Part shown: positions 37,143 through 46,036 of the stretch, in pieces
Layout of the letters: the number at the start of each line of letters is the position of its first letter
Position numbering within the stretch: position 1 is the stretch's first letter
Assembly (NCBI RefSeq): GCF_000426505.1
Contig: NZ_KE384532.1
Location: forward strand, 263,910 to 327,909
Reading direction: 5' to 3'
From: Nisaea denitrificans DSM 18348
GTDB taxonomy: Bacteria > Pseudomonadota > Alphaproteobacteria > Thalassobaculales > Thalassobaculaceae
Length of the DNA stretch: 64,000 nucleotides
Notes under the pieces: model-generated
The model's input: only the letters and a program-made list of their open reading frames with translations
The model's database searches: none
What the model was told of the DNA's origin: nothing
Made by a program: the position numbers and the translations under genes

Positions 37143-37475
37143 TTGGCCCAGGTCGAAATCACCATCAACAGCAAGAACTACCGGATCGCCTGCGAAGACG
37201 GTCAGGAAAGCCGGATCGCCAGCCTCGCCGCCATGGTCGATTCCCATGTGAAGGATCTGGTCGATCAGATCGGGCAGATCGGCGATACAAGGCTGCTGGT
37301 CATGGCGTCCCTGCTGATCGCGGACGAACTCGTCGATCTGCGCGAGATCGAGCGGGAAGTCTCCACGGAGGGGGGCTCCGTGTCCCTCGGCGACGGCGAG
37401 GAAAAGATCGTCTCGGCCCTCAATGCGATGGCCGGACGGATCGAGAGCATTGCGGACCAGCTGGAACGCGCCTAG
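37143..37475 (+). CDS. zapA: cell division protein ZapA
   Basis: Crosslinks FtsZ filaments at the division site. The 110-aa protein has the ZapA N-terminal motif VEITINSKNYRIAC, the helix RIASLAAMVDSHVKDL and a long C-terminal coiled coil. It uses a TTG start at 37143 with GGAAGGA upstream (inside the previous gene's end). Just after it lies 6S RNA and then 5-formyl-THF cyclo-ligase, the order zapA-ssrS-fau known across Proteobacteria. Confidence 0.95.
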   Translation: MAQVEITINSKNYRIACEDGQESRIASLAAMVDSHVKDLVDQIGQIGDTRLLVMASLLIADELVDLREIEREVSTEGGSVSLGDGEEKIVSALNAMAGRIESIADQLERA

Positions 37476-37481
37476 ATATAC

Positions 37482-37649
37482 CCGCGGACGGTGGCTGCGC
37501 GATTTGTCAGGTCACACAATCCCTGGGGCTATAATCGATCCTTCGGGAGCTGTCTCTGGCGGGGCCCTGGCCTCGTTATGCGGCGCCCACCTGCTTTGCA
37601 GGCCACAGAGGGTTACAACGGCCAACGGTCGAGGTGGCGCCGTCCGCAT
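37482..37649 (+). ncRNA. ssrS: 6S RNA
   Basis: The 197-base gap between zapA and the 5-FCL gene has no ORF. Its ends pair: GCGGACGG at 37484-37491 with CCGTCCGC at 37640-37647, which would make the closing stem of a single long hairpin of about 165 bases, with GC-rich internal segments and a loop region in the middle, the layout of 6S RNA, which binds RNA polymerase and mimics an open promoter. Position beside zapA and fau is the classical location. Ends are approximate; I did not fold it by computer. Confidence 0.7.
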
Positions 37650-37672
37650 ACCTCCAAAAATGAAAGCCGCTC

Positions 37673-38284
37673 GTGCCTGCATCCACGCCCCTTAATGACA
37701 CGCTCGCCGCCGATAAAGCGGCCCTGCGCAGTGAGATCGAGGCAAAGCGCGGTATCGCGCACGATGCGTTGGGCGAAGCTGCTGGTGCCGCGATCCGGGA
37801 TCATTTTCTCGGCATTGCCCTGCCACCCGAAACCACTGTTATCGCTGCTTACTGGCCTTTCCGGACCGAGATTGACCCGCGCCCGCTGATGCTGGCCCTG
37901 CATGCGCGCGGTTATCGCGTTGTGCTGCCGGTCGTCGTCAGGAAAGCCGCGCCTCTGAAATTTCGTCTCTGGGGACCCGGTGCGACCCTGGTGAAGGCTG
38001 GACTTGGCGGTCTTGTGCCTGATGTCGGTGCACCGGAGCTTGAGCCGGATCTGTTGCTCGTTCCCATGCTCGCGTTTGACGATACCGGTTTCCGCCTCGG
38101 CTATGGCGGCGGGTTCTACGATCGTACGCTGGAACGGCTGCGCGGGCTGAAGCCGTTACGGGCTGTCGGCGCCGCCTACGAGGCGCAGCGGGTTCCGGCA
38201 GTGCCGCGCGATGCCACGGATCAGAGACTGGACGCCATGCTCACCGAGGCAGGCCTTGCCGATTTCGAAGGATCTCCCGCATGA
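37673..38284 (+). CDS. fau: 5-formyltetrahydrofolate cyclo-ligase
   Basis: Converts 5-formyl-THF to methenyl-THF with ATP. The 203-aa sequence has the family blocks: an N-terminal basic helix (KAALRSEIEAKR), PFRTEIDPRPL, and the C-terminal LLLVPMLAFD and GYGGGFYDRTLERL with the phosphate-binding glycines. The GTG at 37673 is the earliest start; no strong ribosome site is visible, consistent with release from the 6S transcript by processing. It overlaps the next gene by four bases (ATGA). Confidence 0.94.
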   Translation: MPASTPLNDTLAADKAALRSEIEAKRGIAHDALGEAAGAAIRDHFLGIALPPETTVIAAYWPFRTEIDPRPLMLALHARGYRVVLPVVVRKAAPLKFRLWGPGATLVKAGLGGLVPDVGAPELEPDLLLVPMLAFDDTGFRLGYGGGFYDRTLERLRGLKPLRAVGAAYEAQRVPAVPRDATDQRLDAMLTEAGLADFEGSPA

Positions 38285-39096
38285 GAGTGCTGTTTCTTGG
38301 TGACGTCGTCGGCCGGTCCGGGCGCGAGGCGGTACAGAACCATCTGCCTGAATTGCGCGAGCAGCTTGCCGTCGATTTTGCCATCGTGAACGGCGAGAAT
38401 TCCGCCGGCGGTTTCGGTATCACGCCGGATATCGCCGAAGCACTGTTCGATGCCGGTGCCGATGTCATCACAACCGGCAACCATGCTTTCGACAAGCGCG
38501 AGATCCTGACCTATTTCGACGCCGAGCCCCGGCTGCTGCGTCCGGCCAACTATCCCGCCGATACGCCAGGCAAGGGCAGCGGCCTGTTCCCGACGGCGGA
38601 CGGACGCTTCGTGCTCGTCGCCAATGTCATCCTCCGCCTGTTCATGGATACCAGCGACGATCCGTTCGTCGCGGCGGAGAAGATCGCCGAGGAATGCCCG
38701 CTTGGTTATGGCGCGGATTTCATCTTTATCGACATGCATGGCGAGGCGACGTCCGAGAAGCTGGCGCTCGGTCATTTCCTCGATGGCCGGATCAGCGCCA
38801 TTGTCGGCACGCACACCCATATCCCGACGGCCGATCACATGATCCTCCCGGGCGGGACGGCCTATATGACCGATGCCGGGATGTGCGGCTCCTATGAGGG
38901 CGTTATCGGCATGCAGAAAGAGGCGCCGGTCGAGCGGTTCCTGTCCAAATGGGGACGGCCCCGGCTGGAAGTCGCCGAGGGTCCGGCGACAGTGTCCGGC
39001 CTGCTGATCGAAAGCGACGACGCCACTGGCCTCGCCACCCGCGTCGCCCCGGTCCGCCTCGGCGGTCTGCTTTCCGAGGCCTTTCCGGACTTCTGA
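38281..39096 (+). CDS. YmdB-type metallophosphoesterase (TIGR00282 family)
   Basis: A 271-aa dinuclear metal phosphoesterase. The metal motifs are FLGDVVGRSGR (Asp), NGENSAGG (Asn/Glu), TTGNHAFD (His) and, near the end, VGTHTHIPT. Relatives cleave 2',3'- or 3',5'-cyclic nucleotides. It overlaps the 5-FCL gene (ATGA) and so is co-translated with it. Confidence 0.93.
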   Translation: MRVLFLGDVVGRSGREAVQNHLPELREQLAVDFAIVNGENSAGGFGITPDIAEALFDAGADVITTGNHAFDKREILTYFDAEPRLLRPANYPADTPGKGSGLFPTADGRFVLVANVILRLFMDTSDDPFVAAEKIAEECPLGYGADFIFIDMHGEATSEKLALGHFLDGRISAIVGTHTHIPTADHMILPGGTAYMTDAGMCGSYEGVIGMQKEAPVERFLSKWGRPRLEVAEGPATVSGLLIESDDATGLATRVAPVRLGGLLSEAFPDF

Positions 39097-39106
39097 GCCG
39101 CTCTTT

Positions 39107-39949
39107 CTACTGCTTGATCGAGCGTTTCTCCGGCGACATTAGACTGGCGACCTCCGCATCCGGCATGGCGTCTTCGGCGTAAGTGAATGTTCCGGTGTTG
39201 AGCGTTTCCTCTGCGGCTCGCTTCAGGGCACCAAGGGCAGCGCGGGCAAAGGAGCCGCCAACACTGATGCGGCGCACACCGGCCTCCGAAAGCTCGTCTA
39301 CGGAGAAGGCCTTGCCTTGCAGGCCCATCACCACATTTACCGGTTTGTCGACTGCGCGGCAGACCGTTGCAATGGCGTCGATATCGGGCAGGCCCGGAGC
39401 GTAGAGAACATCCGCGCCAGCTTCCGAAAAGGCCTGGAGCCGGTCGATCGTGTCTACCAAATCTGGTTTACCCCAGAGATAGTTCTCAGCCCGTGCCGTG
39501 AGCAGGAACGAGCGGCCTTTCGCGGCTTCAGCCGCTGCCCTGACCCGTTCCGTGGCCTGGTGCAAGTCGTAGATCGGTGCGTCCGGATTGCCGGTCGCGT
39601 CCTCGATCGAGCCGCCAACCAGCCCGATATCCGACGACAGCCTGATTGTTTCCGCACATGCTTCCGGGCCAGCGCCGAAGCCGTCCTCGAGATCGGCTGA
39701 AACCGGCAGGTCCGTCGCCGCGATAATGGCCGCCGCATTGGTTAGAATTTCCTCCCGGCTCAATCCGGCGAAGGAATCCCGCTTGCCGACGGAAAAGGCA
39801 TATCCCGCACTGGTCGTCGCCAGCGCCGCGTACCCCAGATGCGTGAGAATGCGTGCCGAGCCGGCATCCCACGGGTTCGGCATGACGAATGCCCGGTCCC
39901 CGAAATGCAGGGATCTGAATGTTTCGAATTTCTCGGTCTGTGACGGCAT
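39107..39949 (-). CDS. isocitrate lyase/PEP mutase family protein
   Basis: A 280-aa TIM-barrel enzyme of the PEP mutase/ICL superfamily that breaks or forms C-C or C-P bonds on 2-oxo acid-like substrates. Motifs: the N-terminal VMPNPWDAGSARIL, a metal-binding ADLEDGFGAG and ENYLWG. GGAGACA lies just upstream of the ATG at 39949; 12 more residues are open but less likely. The specific substrate is unknown; methylisocitrate or oxaloacetate-type acids are typical for the family. Confidence 0.9.
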   Translation of the reverse strand: MPSQTEKFETFRSLHFGDRAFVMPNPWDAGSARILTHLGYAALATTSAGYAFSVGKRDSFAGLSREEILTNAAAIIAATDLPVSADLEDGFGAGPEACAETIRLSSDIGLVGGSIEDATGNPDAPIYDLHQATERVRAAAEAAKGRSFLLTARAENYLWGKPDLVDTIDRLQAFSEAGADVLYAPGLPDIDAIATVCRAVDKPVNVVMGLQGKAFSVDELSEAGVRRISVGGSFARAALGALKRAAEETLNTGTFTYAEDAMPDAEVASLMSPEKRSIKQ

Positions 39950-40175
39950 TGTCTGTCTCCGATTGGCAGCGATCATCTTTATCATGATGCGAACAAATCA
40001 AGAACAAAAATAACCAAAAGAGATATTATGCCGTTCGTGCGCCGCACTTGACCCGGTAGCAGCTCCGGCGCATCGTTTCTGTCCTTCCAAGCGACCCTTG
40101 CGCTGCCCCGCCCTGAGACTTCCTGCCTTTCCGGGCCTGCATCCGGTCGAGAAAATGCGTCCAGGAGAGACTGCC

Positions 40176-41597
40176 ATGTCGAATGCCGAGCTGATCTGGG
40201 ATCTTGTCGATGAGCACCGCGAGACGTTCATCGAGCTGGCTGACCGGATCTGGGGCATGCCCGAGATCTGCTACACCGAATACCGCTCTGTCGAGGAGCA
40301 CCGGAAGATGCTGGAACAGCAGGGCTTCCGGGTAACCGAGAACGTTGCCGGCATTCCGACCGCCGTGATGGGCGAGGCGGGCGAGGGCGGCCCGGTGATC
40401 GCCATCATGGGCGAATATGACGCCCTTCCGGGACTCAGCCAGGTCGCCAATATCGCCGAGCCGCAGCCGGTTGAAGAGGGCGGGCATGGCCATGGGTGCG
40501 GGCACAACCTGCTCGGCTCCGCCGCCATGCTGGCCGCGGCCGGTCTGAGGGATTGGCTGGAGGAGACGGGCACGCCGGGCCGGGTCCGGTATTACGGCTG
40601 TCCCGCCGAAGAGGGTGGTGCCGCCAAGGGCTTCATGGTCCGTGCCGGTGCCTTTGACGATGTGGACGCGGCCGTCACCTGGCACCCCGCGGGCGTTACC
40701 AAGGTTCAGAAGGCGAATTCGCTGGCCAATACCCGGATCGACTTCTCCTTCACCGGACGCAGCAGCCATGCGAGCTCGGCGCCGCATCTTGGCCGCAGTG
40801 CGCTGGATGCCGTGGAACTGATGAATGTCGGCGTGAATTACATGCGCGAGCATATGCCGCCGGATGCCCGTATCCACTACGCGATGCTGGATGGCGGCGG
40901 TGTTGCGCCGAACGTGGTGCAGGGCTTCGCCAAGGTACGTTATGCCGTGCGGGCCGGAGAGCTGGCCTCCATGCAGACGCTTGTCGAGCGGGTGAAAAAG
41001 GTTGCCGAGGGCGCAGCGCTCATGACCGAAACGAGCGTGACCGCCCAGATCGTCAGCGCCGTATCGAACATGCTCGACAACGAGCCGATGCGCAGGACCA
41101 TGTTCGAGAATTTGCAGCGTCTCGGCCCTGTTCCTTTCGATGCCGAAGACCGAAAATATGCCTCCGAAATCCAGGCGACCCTTTCGCCGGAAGATATCGG
41201 CAGCGAGTATCGCAAGGCCGGCGTCGAGGAACGGGAAGACACGCCACTGTGCGACTTCGTCGTGCCGTTCGATGCGCAAGGTGTCTCAATGCCCGGATCG
41301 ACGGATGTGTCCGATGTCAGCTGGGCGGTGCCGACCATTGAGGCGCGGGTTGCCACCCATGCCATCGGCACGCCGGGACATTCCTGGCAGATCACGGCCC
41401 AGGGAAAGGCTCCCGCCGCGCACAAGGGCATGATCTATGCTGCCAAAGCGATGGCCGGGACTGCGGTCGATCTGGTTCGCGACGCTGACTTGCTGGCCGC
41501 CGCGAAGGCCGATCACGCCGCCCGTATGGCAAAGACGCCCTATCGGTGCCCAATCCCCGACGATGTGCAGCCGCCGATTCAGCCCCGGCCGGAATAA
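40176..41597 (+). CDS. M20 family amidohydrolase (AbgB-like)
   Basis: A 473-aa metallopeptidase-like enzyme related to p-aminobenzoyl-glutamate hydrolase subunit B. Key zinc residues: HGHGCGHNLLG, PAEEGGA with the catalytic Glu, and H of a later TWHPAG. The central dimerisation domain is at about 190-310 (SFTGRSSHAS). AGGAGAG before the ATG at 40176 sets the start; the frame is open further upstream without reason. Substrate cannot be read; p-aminobenzoyl-glutamate from folate breakdown is one option, peptides or N-acyl amino acids another. Confidence 0.9.
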   Translation: MSNAELIWDLVDEHRETFIELADRIWGMPEICYTEYRSVEEHRKMLEQQGFRVTENVAGIPTAVMGEAGEGGPVIAIMGEYDALPGLSQVANIAEPQPVEEGGHGHGCGHNLLGSAAMLAAAGLRDWLEETGTPGRVRYYGCPAEEGGAAKGFMVRAGAFDDVDAAVTWHPAGVTKVQKANSLANTRIDFSFTGRSSHASSAPHLGRSALDAVELMNVGVNYMREHMPPDARIHYAMLDGGGVAPNVVQGFAKVRYAVRAGELASMQTLVERVKKVAEGAALMTETSVTAQIVSAVSNMLDNEPMRRTMFENLQRLGPVPFDAEDRKYASEIQATLSPEDIGSEYRKAGVEEREDTPLCDFVVPFDAQGVSMPGSTDVSDVSWAVPTIEARVATHAIGTPGHSWQITAQGKAPAAHKGMIYAAKAMAGTAVDLVRDADLLAAAKADHAARMAKTPYRCPIPDDVQPPIQPRPE

Positions 41598-41713
41598 TCC
41601 GGCCAGCTCTTTTCACAGATCTACTCGCGGCTGCAATAGACAAAACCCGACGGAGCACTACACTCTTCGGCATCGCATTCGGGTAGTCCAATGCGAGGAA
41701 TGGGACGGTTCGG

Positions 41714-42835
41714 ATGAGCGTGACTCGTCAACTGCTGATATTGCTTGTAGGGGCCGTCATTGTGGCCGGCGGATGGTTTTATCGCGGTCCCATTTTCGGC
41801 ATCGAGGAAAAGGCTGGCGAACAAAGCGCGGGCAAGAAGAGCCGTGCGGCAGCCGTTGTCGTCGCCGATGTGAAATTCCTCAAGGAGAGGCTCCGGACCG
41901 AAGCCGTCGGAACCGCGCGCGCCTTTCAGTCCGCACGGCTGCATCCGGTCACGAACGGGCATGTGACCGGGGTGTCGGTTGCTACCGGCGCGAAGGTGGG
42001 CAAGGGCGAGGTCCTTCTCGAACTGGACCACAAGTCGGAGACGCTCGCCGTCGATCTGGCCCGTGTTCGCCTTGAGGCCGCTCAACGTATCGCCGAACGA
42101 CTGAGCAAGCTCCGCAGGAGCGGCGCCTCGACCCAGGCCGCACTCGACGACGCTGTGACGGCGGTCGATGCTGCTAAGATCGAGCTTGAGCGGGCGCAGG
42201 TCGCGCTTGACGATCGTTATGTCCTGGCGCCGTTCTCCGGCCGTATCGGCATGACCGATATCGATGTGGGCGACCGGGTGGACACCAGTACCGAAATAGC
42301 GGTTCTCGACGACCGGTCGGCTTTGCTGATCCGCTTCGAGGTGCCGGAAGCCATGCATGGCAGGATTGCTGTCGGCGACCCGGTCGGCCTCGCTCTCTGG
42401 AGTGGAGAGTCAGGGCCGGTCGAGGATGGCACGATCTACGACACCGGAAGCCGGATCGACGAAGCGACGCGGACTTTCGTTGTGCGTGCGCGGATTCCAA
42501 ATCCCGATGACCGGTTTCGCCCCGGTATGAGTTTTCGGGTCACGCTTGATGTTGAGGGACCGGAGCGCGCGAGCGTGCCCGAGGTGGCAATCCAGTGGGG
42601 TGGCGACGGATCCTTTGTCTGGGCGATTTCCAATGGCGTCGCCAGGCGTCTGCCGGTCTCCATTGTCCAGCGGCAGGCTTCGACCGTGCTGCTCAACGGT
42701 GCGTTCGAGCAGGGCGACAAGGTTGTGACACAGGGGCTGCATCGCATGCGCGAAGGCACCAAGGTCGAGATCCTGCCGGGAGCCGGCCCTGAAGCTGCAC
42801 CGGTCAAGGCGTATCAGGACGCGACCACATCATGA
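41714..42835 (+). CDS. RND efflux periplasmic adaptor (membrane fusion protein)
   Basis: A 373-aa protein with an N-terminal membrane anchor or signal (about residues 6-24), two short lipoyl-like half motifs (VTNGHVTGVSVATGAKVGKGEVLLEL and YVLAPFSGRIGMTDIDVGD), a coiled-coil hairpin between them and the beta-barrel and proximal domains at the end. It links the pump to an outer membrane channel. The stop overlaps the pump gene start by four bases (ATGA). No outer membrane channel gene is nearby. Confidence 0.93.
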   Translation: MSVTRQLLILLVGAVIVAGGWFYRGPIFGIEEKAGEQSAGKKSRAAAVVVADVKFLKERLRTEAVGTARAFQSARLHPVTNGHVTGVSVATGAKVGKGEVLLELDHKSETLAVDLARVRLEAAQRIAERLSKLRRSGASTQAALDDAVTAVDAAKIELERAQVALDDRYVLAPFSGRIGMTDIDVGDRVDTSTEIAVLDDRSALLIRFEVPEAMHGRIAVGDPVGLALWSGESGPVEDGTIYDTGSRIDEATRTFVVRARIPNPDDRFRPGMSFRVTLDVEGPERASVPEVAIQWGGDGSFVWAISNGVARRLPVSIVQRQASTVLLNGAFEQGDKVVTQGLHRMREGTKVEILPGAGPEAAPVKAYQDATTS

Positions 42836-45800
42836 CGACGAACGGAGGCCCATCCTCCTCCCCGTCCCCGTTACAAAACGATCTGCCATCCATCAGCGTC
42901 CGCCGTCCCTGGCTGGCGCTGGTCCTCAATCTTCTCATCGCTCTCGCCGGCGTCGCGGCGATTATGGCGGTGGAAGTGCGCGAGCTGCCGAATGTGGATC
43001 GGCCGGTCGTTTCCGTTCGCGGCATTCTCGACGGTGCCTCGCCGGAGACCATGGACAGTGAGGTCACAAGTCTGGTCGAAGGCGCAGTCGCCCGGGTCAA
43101 CGGGGTGAAGCGTATCCGCTCCTCGAGCGAGGAGAACAATTTCCGTCTGCATGCGGAGTTCAGCCCCTCGGCTGATCTCGATGTGGCCGCGTCCGATATC
43201 CGCGAGGCGGTGAGCCGCGTTCAACGTGAGTTGCCGGAGAATGTCGAGCAACTGACCGTCATCAAGGCCGACGCGGATGCGAGCCCGGTGATGCGGCTCG
43301 CCGTCTTCGGGCATGGTCTGACGGAAGAGGAGCTGGCGCATGTCGTCGAAACGGACGTCATCCCGGAGCTGATCTCTATCGACGGCGTTGCCGACGTGAC
43401 CCAGTACGGGGACCGGGCGCGCTTGCTGCGGGTCGTGCTCGACCCGATGCGGCTGAGCGCTTTCGCGTTGTCCGTCGCCGATGTCATTGCCGTGCTGCAA
43501 AGCGCTCCGTTCGATATCCCCGCAGGCAGCTTCGCGTCGACGGACCAGGAGCTGCTGGTGCGCGCGAACGCGACGGTGGAGTCGGCGAGAGAGGTCGAGG
43601 ACATCATCATCCGGGGCGCTGTCCGGATCGGGGACGTGGCCCAGGTCTTCTTCGGGCCGGAAGATCCCGAGAGCCTGGTCCGGGTCAATGGCGAGGAGGT
43701 GATCGGTCTCGGCGTCATCCGGCAGGCGCAATCCAACACCATCGAGATTTCGGAGAATGTCGCCAAGGCCATTGCCGGTCTGAACCGGCGCTTCGACAAG
43801 ATCGAGGTCATGGTGACGTCAGACGATGCGCTCTTTATCGAAGGCTCGGTCTCGGAGGTTCTGTTCAGCCTGCTGCTCGCGGTCCTGATCGTCATCGTGA
43901 CGCTCTGGGTCTTCCTCGGCTCTCCCGCCGCAACGCTGATCCCGTGCGTTTCCATTCCGGTCGCGCTGGTCGGATCGGTTGCCGCGATCTGGGCTTTCGG
44001 CTTCTCGATCAATATCCTGACCTTGCTGGCACTGGTTCTGGCAACCGGCCTGATCGTCGATGACAGCATTGTCGTGCTTGAAAACATCCAGCGGCGGCGT
44101 GCCCAGGGACTTGGTGGCAGGGCTGCGGCCGTCCTCGGCACGCGCCAGGTTTATTTCGCGGTAATCGCGACGACCGCGACCCTGATCTCCGTCTTCGTGC
44201 CGATCTCCTTCCTGCCGAGCACGGCCGGGCGGCTGTTCCGCGAGTTCGGTTTTGTCCTCGCCATCGCGGTGATGATCTCGTCCTTCGTGGCTCTGACCCT
44301 GGTGCCGGCTCTTGCGGCACGGCTCGCGGATGCCGGACCAGACCGCCTTGGGCTGAGAACGGCGATGGGGCGGATCGGAGATTATTTCGCGAAGTTCTAC
44401 GGCGTCACGCTGAGGGGAGCTCTTTCGGCCCCGATCCTTGTCATAGCCGTGTCGCTGGCTCTCGCCGGTGGCGCCTGGTTCACTTTCAATATTCTCGACC
44501 AGGAATTGCTCCCGTCGGAGGATCGCGGGCGGATCTATATCCGCGGAGACGGGCCGGACGGTGTGGGTCTCGAATACAGCAACAAGCAGGCCGACCTGAT
44601 GGAGGCCATCCTGCAGCCCTATGTCGATAGCGGGGAGATCAGCTCGATTTTCACCATTGTCGGGCGCTGGGATTTGAACCGGACCTTCATCTCTGCGCCG
44701 CTTGCACCGTGGGACGAGCGCAGCCGGTCGCAGCAGGAAATCCTGTCCGAGATACGCAAGAAGATGAGCCAGATCCCGGGCGTCCGGGTCCGGGCCTATA
44801 GTCCGAACAGCCTCAATCTCCGCTCCGCCGGAAGCGGCGTTGAAGTGGCGCTCGTGGGCAACGACTATCTGCGGCTCTATGAGGTTGCGAAGACACTGGC
44901 GCGCGCGATCGAGGACCGGCTGCCGGACCTGTCCGACGTGCGGATTTCCTATCAGCCGACGCAGCCGCAGCTTTCGATCAATATTGACCGCCGCCGGGCC
45001 TCCGATCTCGGTGTCAGTCTGGAGGATCTCTCGGATGTTCTGCAGGTCACGATCGACGGACTGGAAATCGCCGATCTGAACGTGCGGGATGAATCCATCC
45101 CGATCCGCCTTGAAGCCATTGGCGGCGCGATAGACGATCCGACCGATCTGACGAACCTCTATGTCCGGACCAGCCAGGGCAAACTCATCCCTATCTCCAG
45201 TCTGGTGACCATGAAAGAGGAAGGCGTGGCGGCCGAGCTGGACCGGCATGTCCAGCGCCGCGCGGTGGAGCTGGATGCGGACCTTAAGCCCGGCCTGCCT
45301 TTGAGCACCGCAATTCATGACGTTCAAAGGCTCGCGGCCGAGATCCTTCCGGACGATGTAAGCCTGGTCCTGCTGGGCGAGGCGGAAGCGCTGGAGGAAA
45401 CCTCGAACGAGGTCGCGATCACCTATGCCATCGCAATGATCGTGGTGTTCCTTGTCTTGGTGGCCCAGTTCGAAAGCCTGACCAGTGCGGCTATCGTGGT
45501 GCTGACCGTCCCCTTCGGGATTGCGGCGGCGATCTACGCGCTGCTGCTGACCGGCACCTCGGTCAATATTTACAGCCAGATCGGTCTCGTGATGATGATC
45601 GGGCTGATGGCGAAGAACGGTATCCTTGTGGTCGAGTTCGCGGACCAGCTGCGCGATCGCGGCTTCAGTGTGCGTCAGGCGGTCGAACGGGCGGCTCTCG
45701 TTCGCCTCCGCCCGATCGCCATGACGATGATCTCGACCATTCTCGGTGGTCTGCCCCTGATCCTGAGCACCGGTCCCGGCGCCGAGGCGCGGGGCGCCAT

Positions 45801-45993
45801 CGGCTGGGTCGTGTTCGGCGGCCTCGGGCTGGCGGCGGCCTTCACCCTCTACCTGACACCGGTGATCTATATCGCGCTTGCCAGCCTGTCCTCGGCCCGT
45901 GCCGATGCAGCCGACAAGCTGGACAAGGAATTGAAGCACGCCCATGGGATTGCCGATGTCGCAGAAGCAGAGGCAGAGCAGCCGGGCCAATGA
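42832..45993 (+). CDS. RND family efflux transporter inner membrane protein
   Basis: A 1053-aa proton-driven pump of the AcrB/HAE or MdtB-like group. Twelve membrane helices are expected, at about residue 25, a block at 345-550 and a block at 870-1030, with two large periplasmic domains. Conserved acidic residues of the proton relay are visible in the fourth segment (LATGLIVDDSIVV). It is co-translated with the adaptor. Probable role is export of toxic organics or antibiotics; substrate unknown. Confidence 0.93.
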   Translation: MTTNGGPSSSPSPLQNDLPSISVRRPWLALVLNLLIALAGVAAIMAVEVRELPNVDRPVVSVRGILDGASPETMDSEVTSLVEGAVARVNGVKRIRSSSEENNFRLHAEFSPSADLDVAASDIREAVSRVQRELPENVEQLTVIKADADASPVMRLAVFGHGLTEEELAHVVETDVIPELISIDGVADVTQYGDRARLLRVVLDPMRLSAFALSVADVIAVLQSAPFDIPAGSFASTDQELLVRANATVESAREVEDIIIRGAVRIGDVAQVFFGPEDPESLVRVNGEEVIGLGVIRQAQSNTIEISENVAKAIAGLNRRFDKIEVMVTSDDALFIEGSVSEVLFSLLLAVLIVIVTLWVFLGSPAATLIPCVSIPVALVGSVAAIWAFGFSINILTLLALVLATGLIVDDSIVVLENIQRRRAQGLGGRAAAVLGTRQVYFAVIATTATLISVFVPISFLPSTAGRLFREFGFVLAIAVMISSFVALTLVPALAARLADAGPDRLGLRTAMGRIGDYFAKFYGVTLRGALSAPILVIAVSLALAGGAWFTFNILDQELLPSEDRGRIYIRGDGPDGVGLEYSNKQADLMEAILQPYVDSGEISSIFTIVGRWDLNRTFISAPLAPWDERSRSQQEILSEIRKKMSQIPGVRVRAYSPNSLNLRSAGSGVEVALVGNDYLRLYEVAKTLARAIEDRLPDLSDVRISYQPTQPQLSINIDRRRASDLGVSLEDLSDVLQVTIDGLEIADLNVRDESIPIRLEAIGGAIDDPTDLTNLYVRTSQGKLIPISSLVTMKEEGVAAELDRHVQRRAVELDADLKPGLPLSTAIHDVQRLAAEILPDDVSLVLLGEAEALEETSNEVAITYAIAMIVVFLVLVAQFESLTSAAIVVLTVPFGIAAAIYALLLTGTSVNIYSQIGLVMMIGLMAKNGILVVEFADQLRDRGFSVRQAVERAALVRLRPIAMTMISTILGGLPLILSTGPGAEARGAIGWVVFGGLGLAAAFTLYLTPVIYIALASLSSARADAADKLDKELKHAHGIADVAEAEAEQPGQ

Positions 45994-46036
45994 TTGACCG
46001 GGCTGTTTCAGAGCTTTGGCTGGGCTCTTTGGATAG

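Noticed and set aside
43819-45990. 723-aa minus-strand frame opposite the RND pump
   Set aside because: Shadow of the pump gene; the product is His/Arg/Asp-rich and has no domain.
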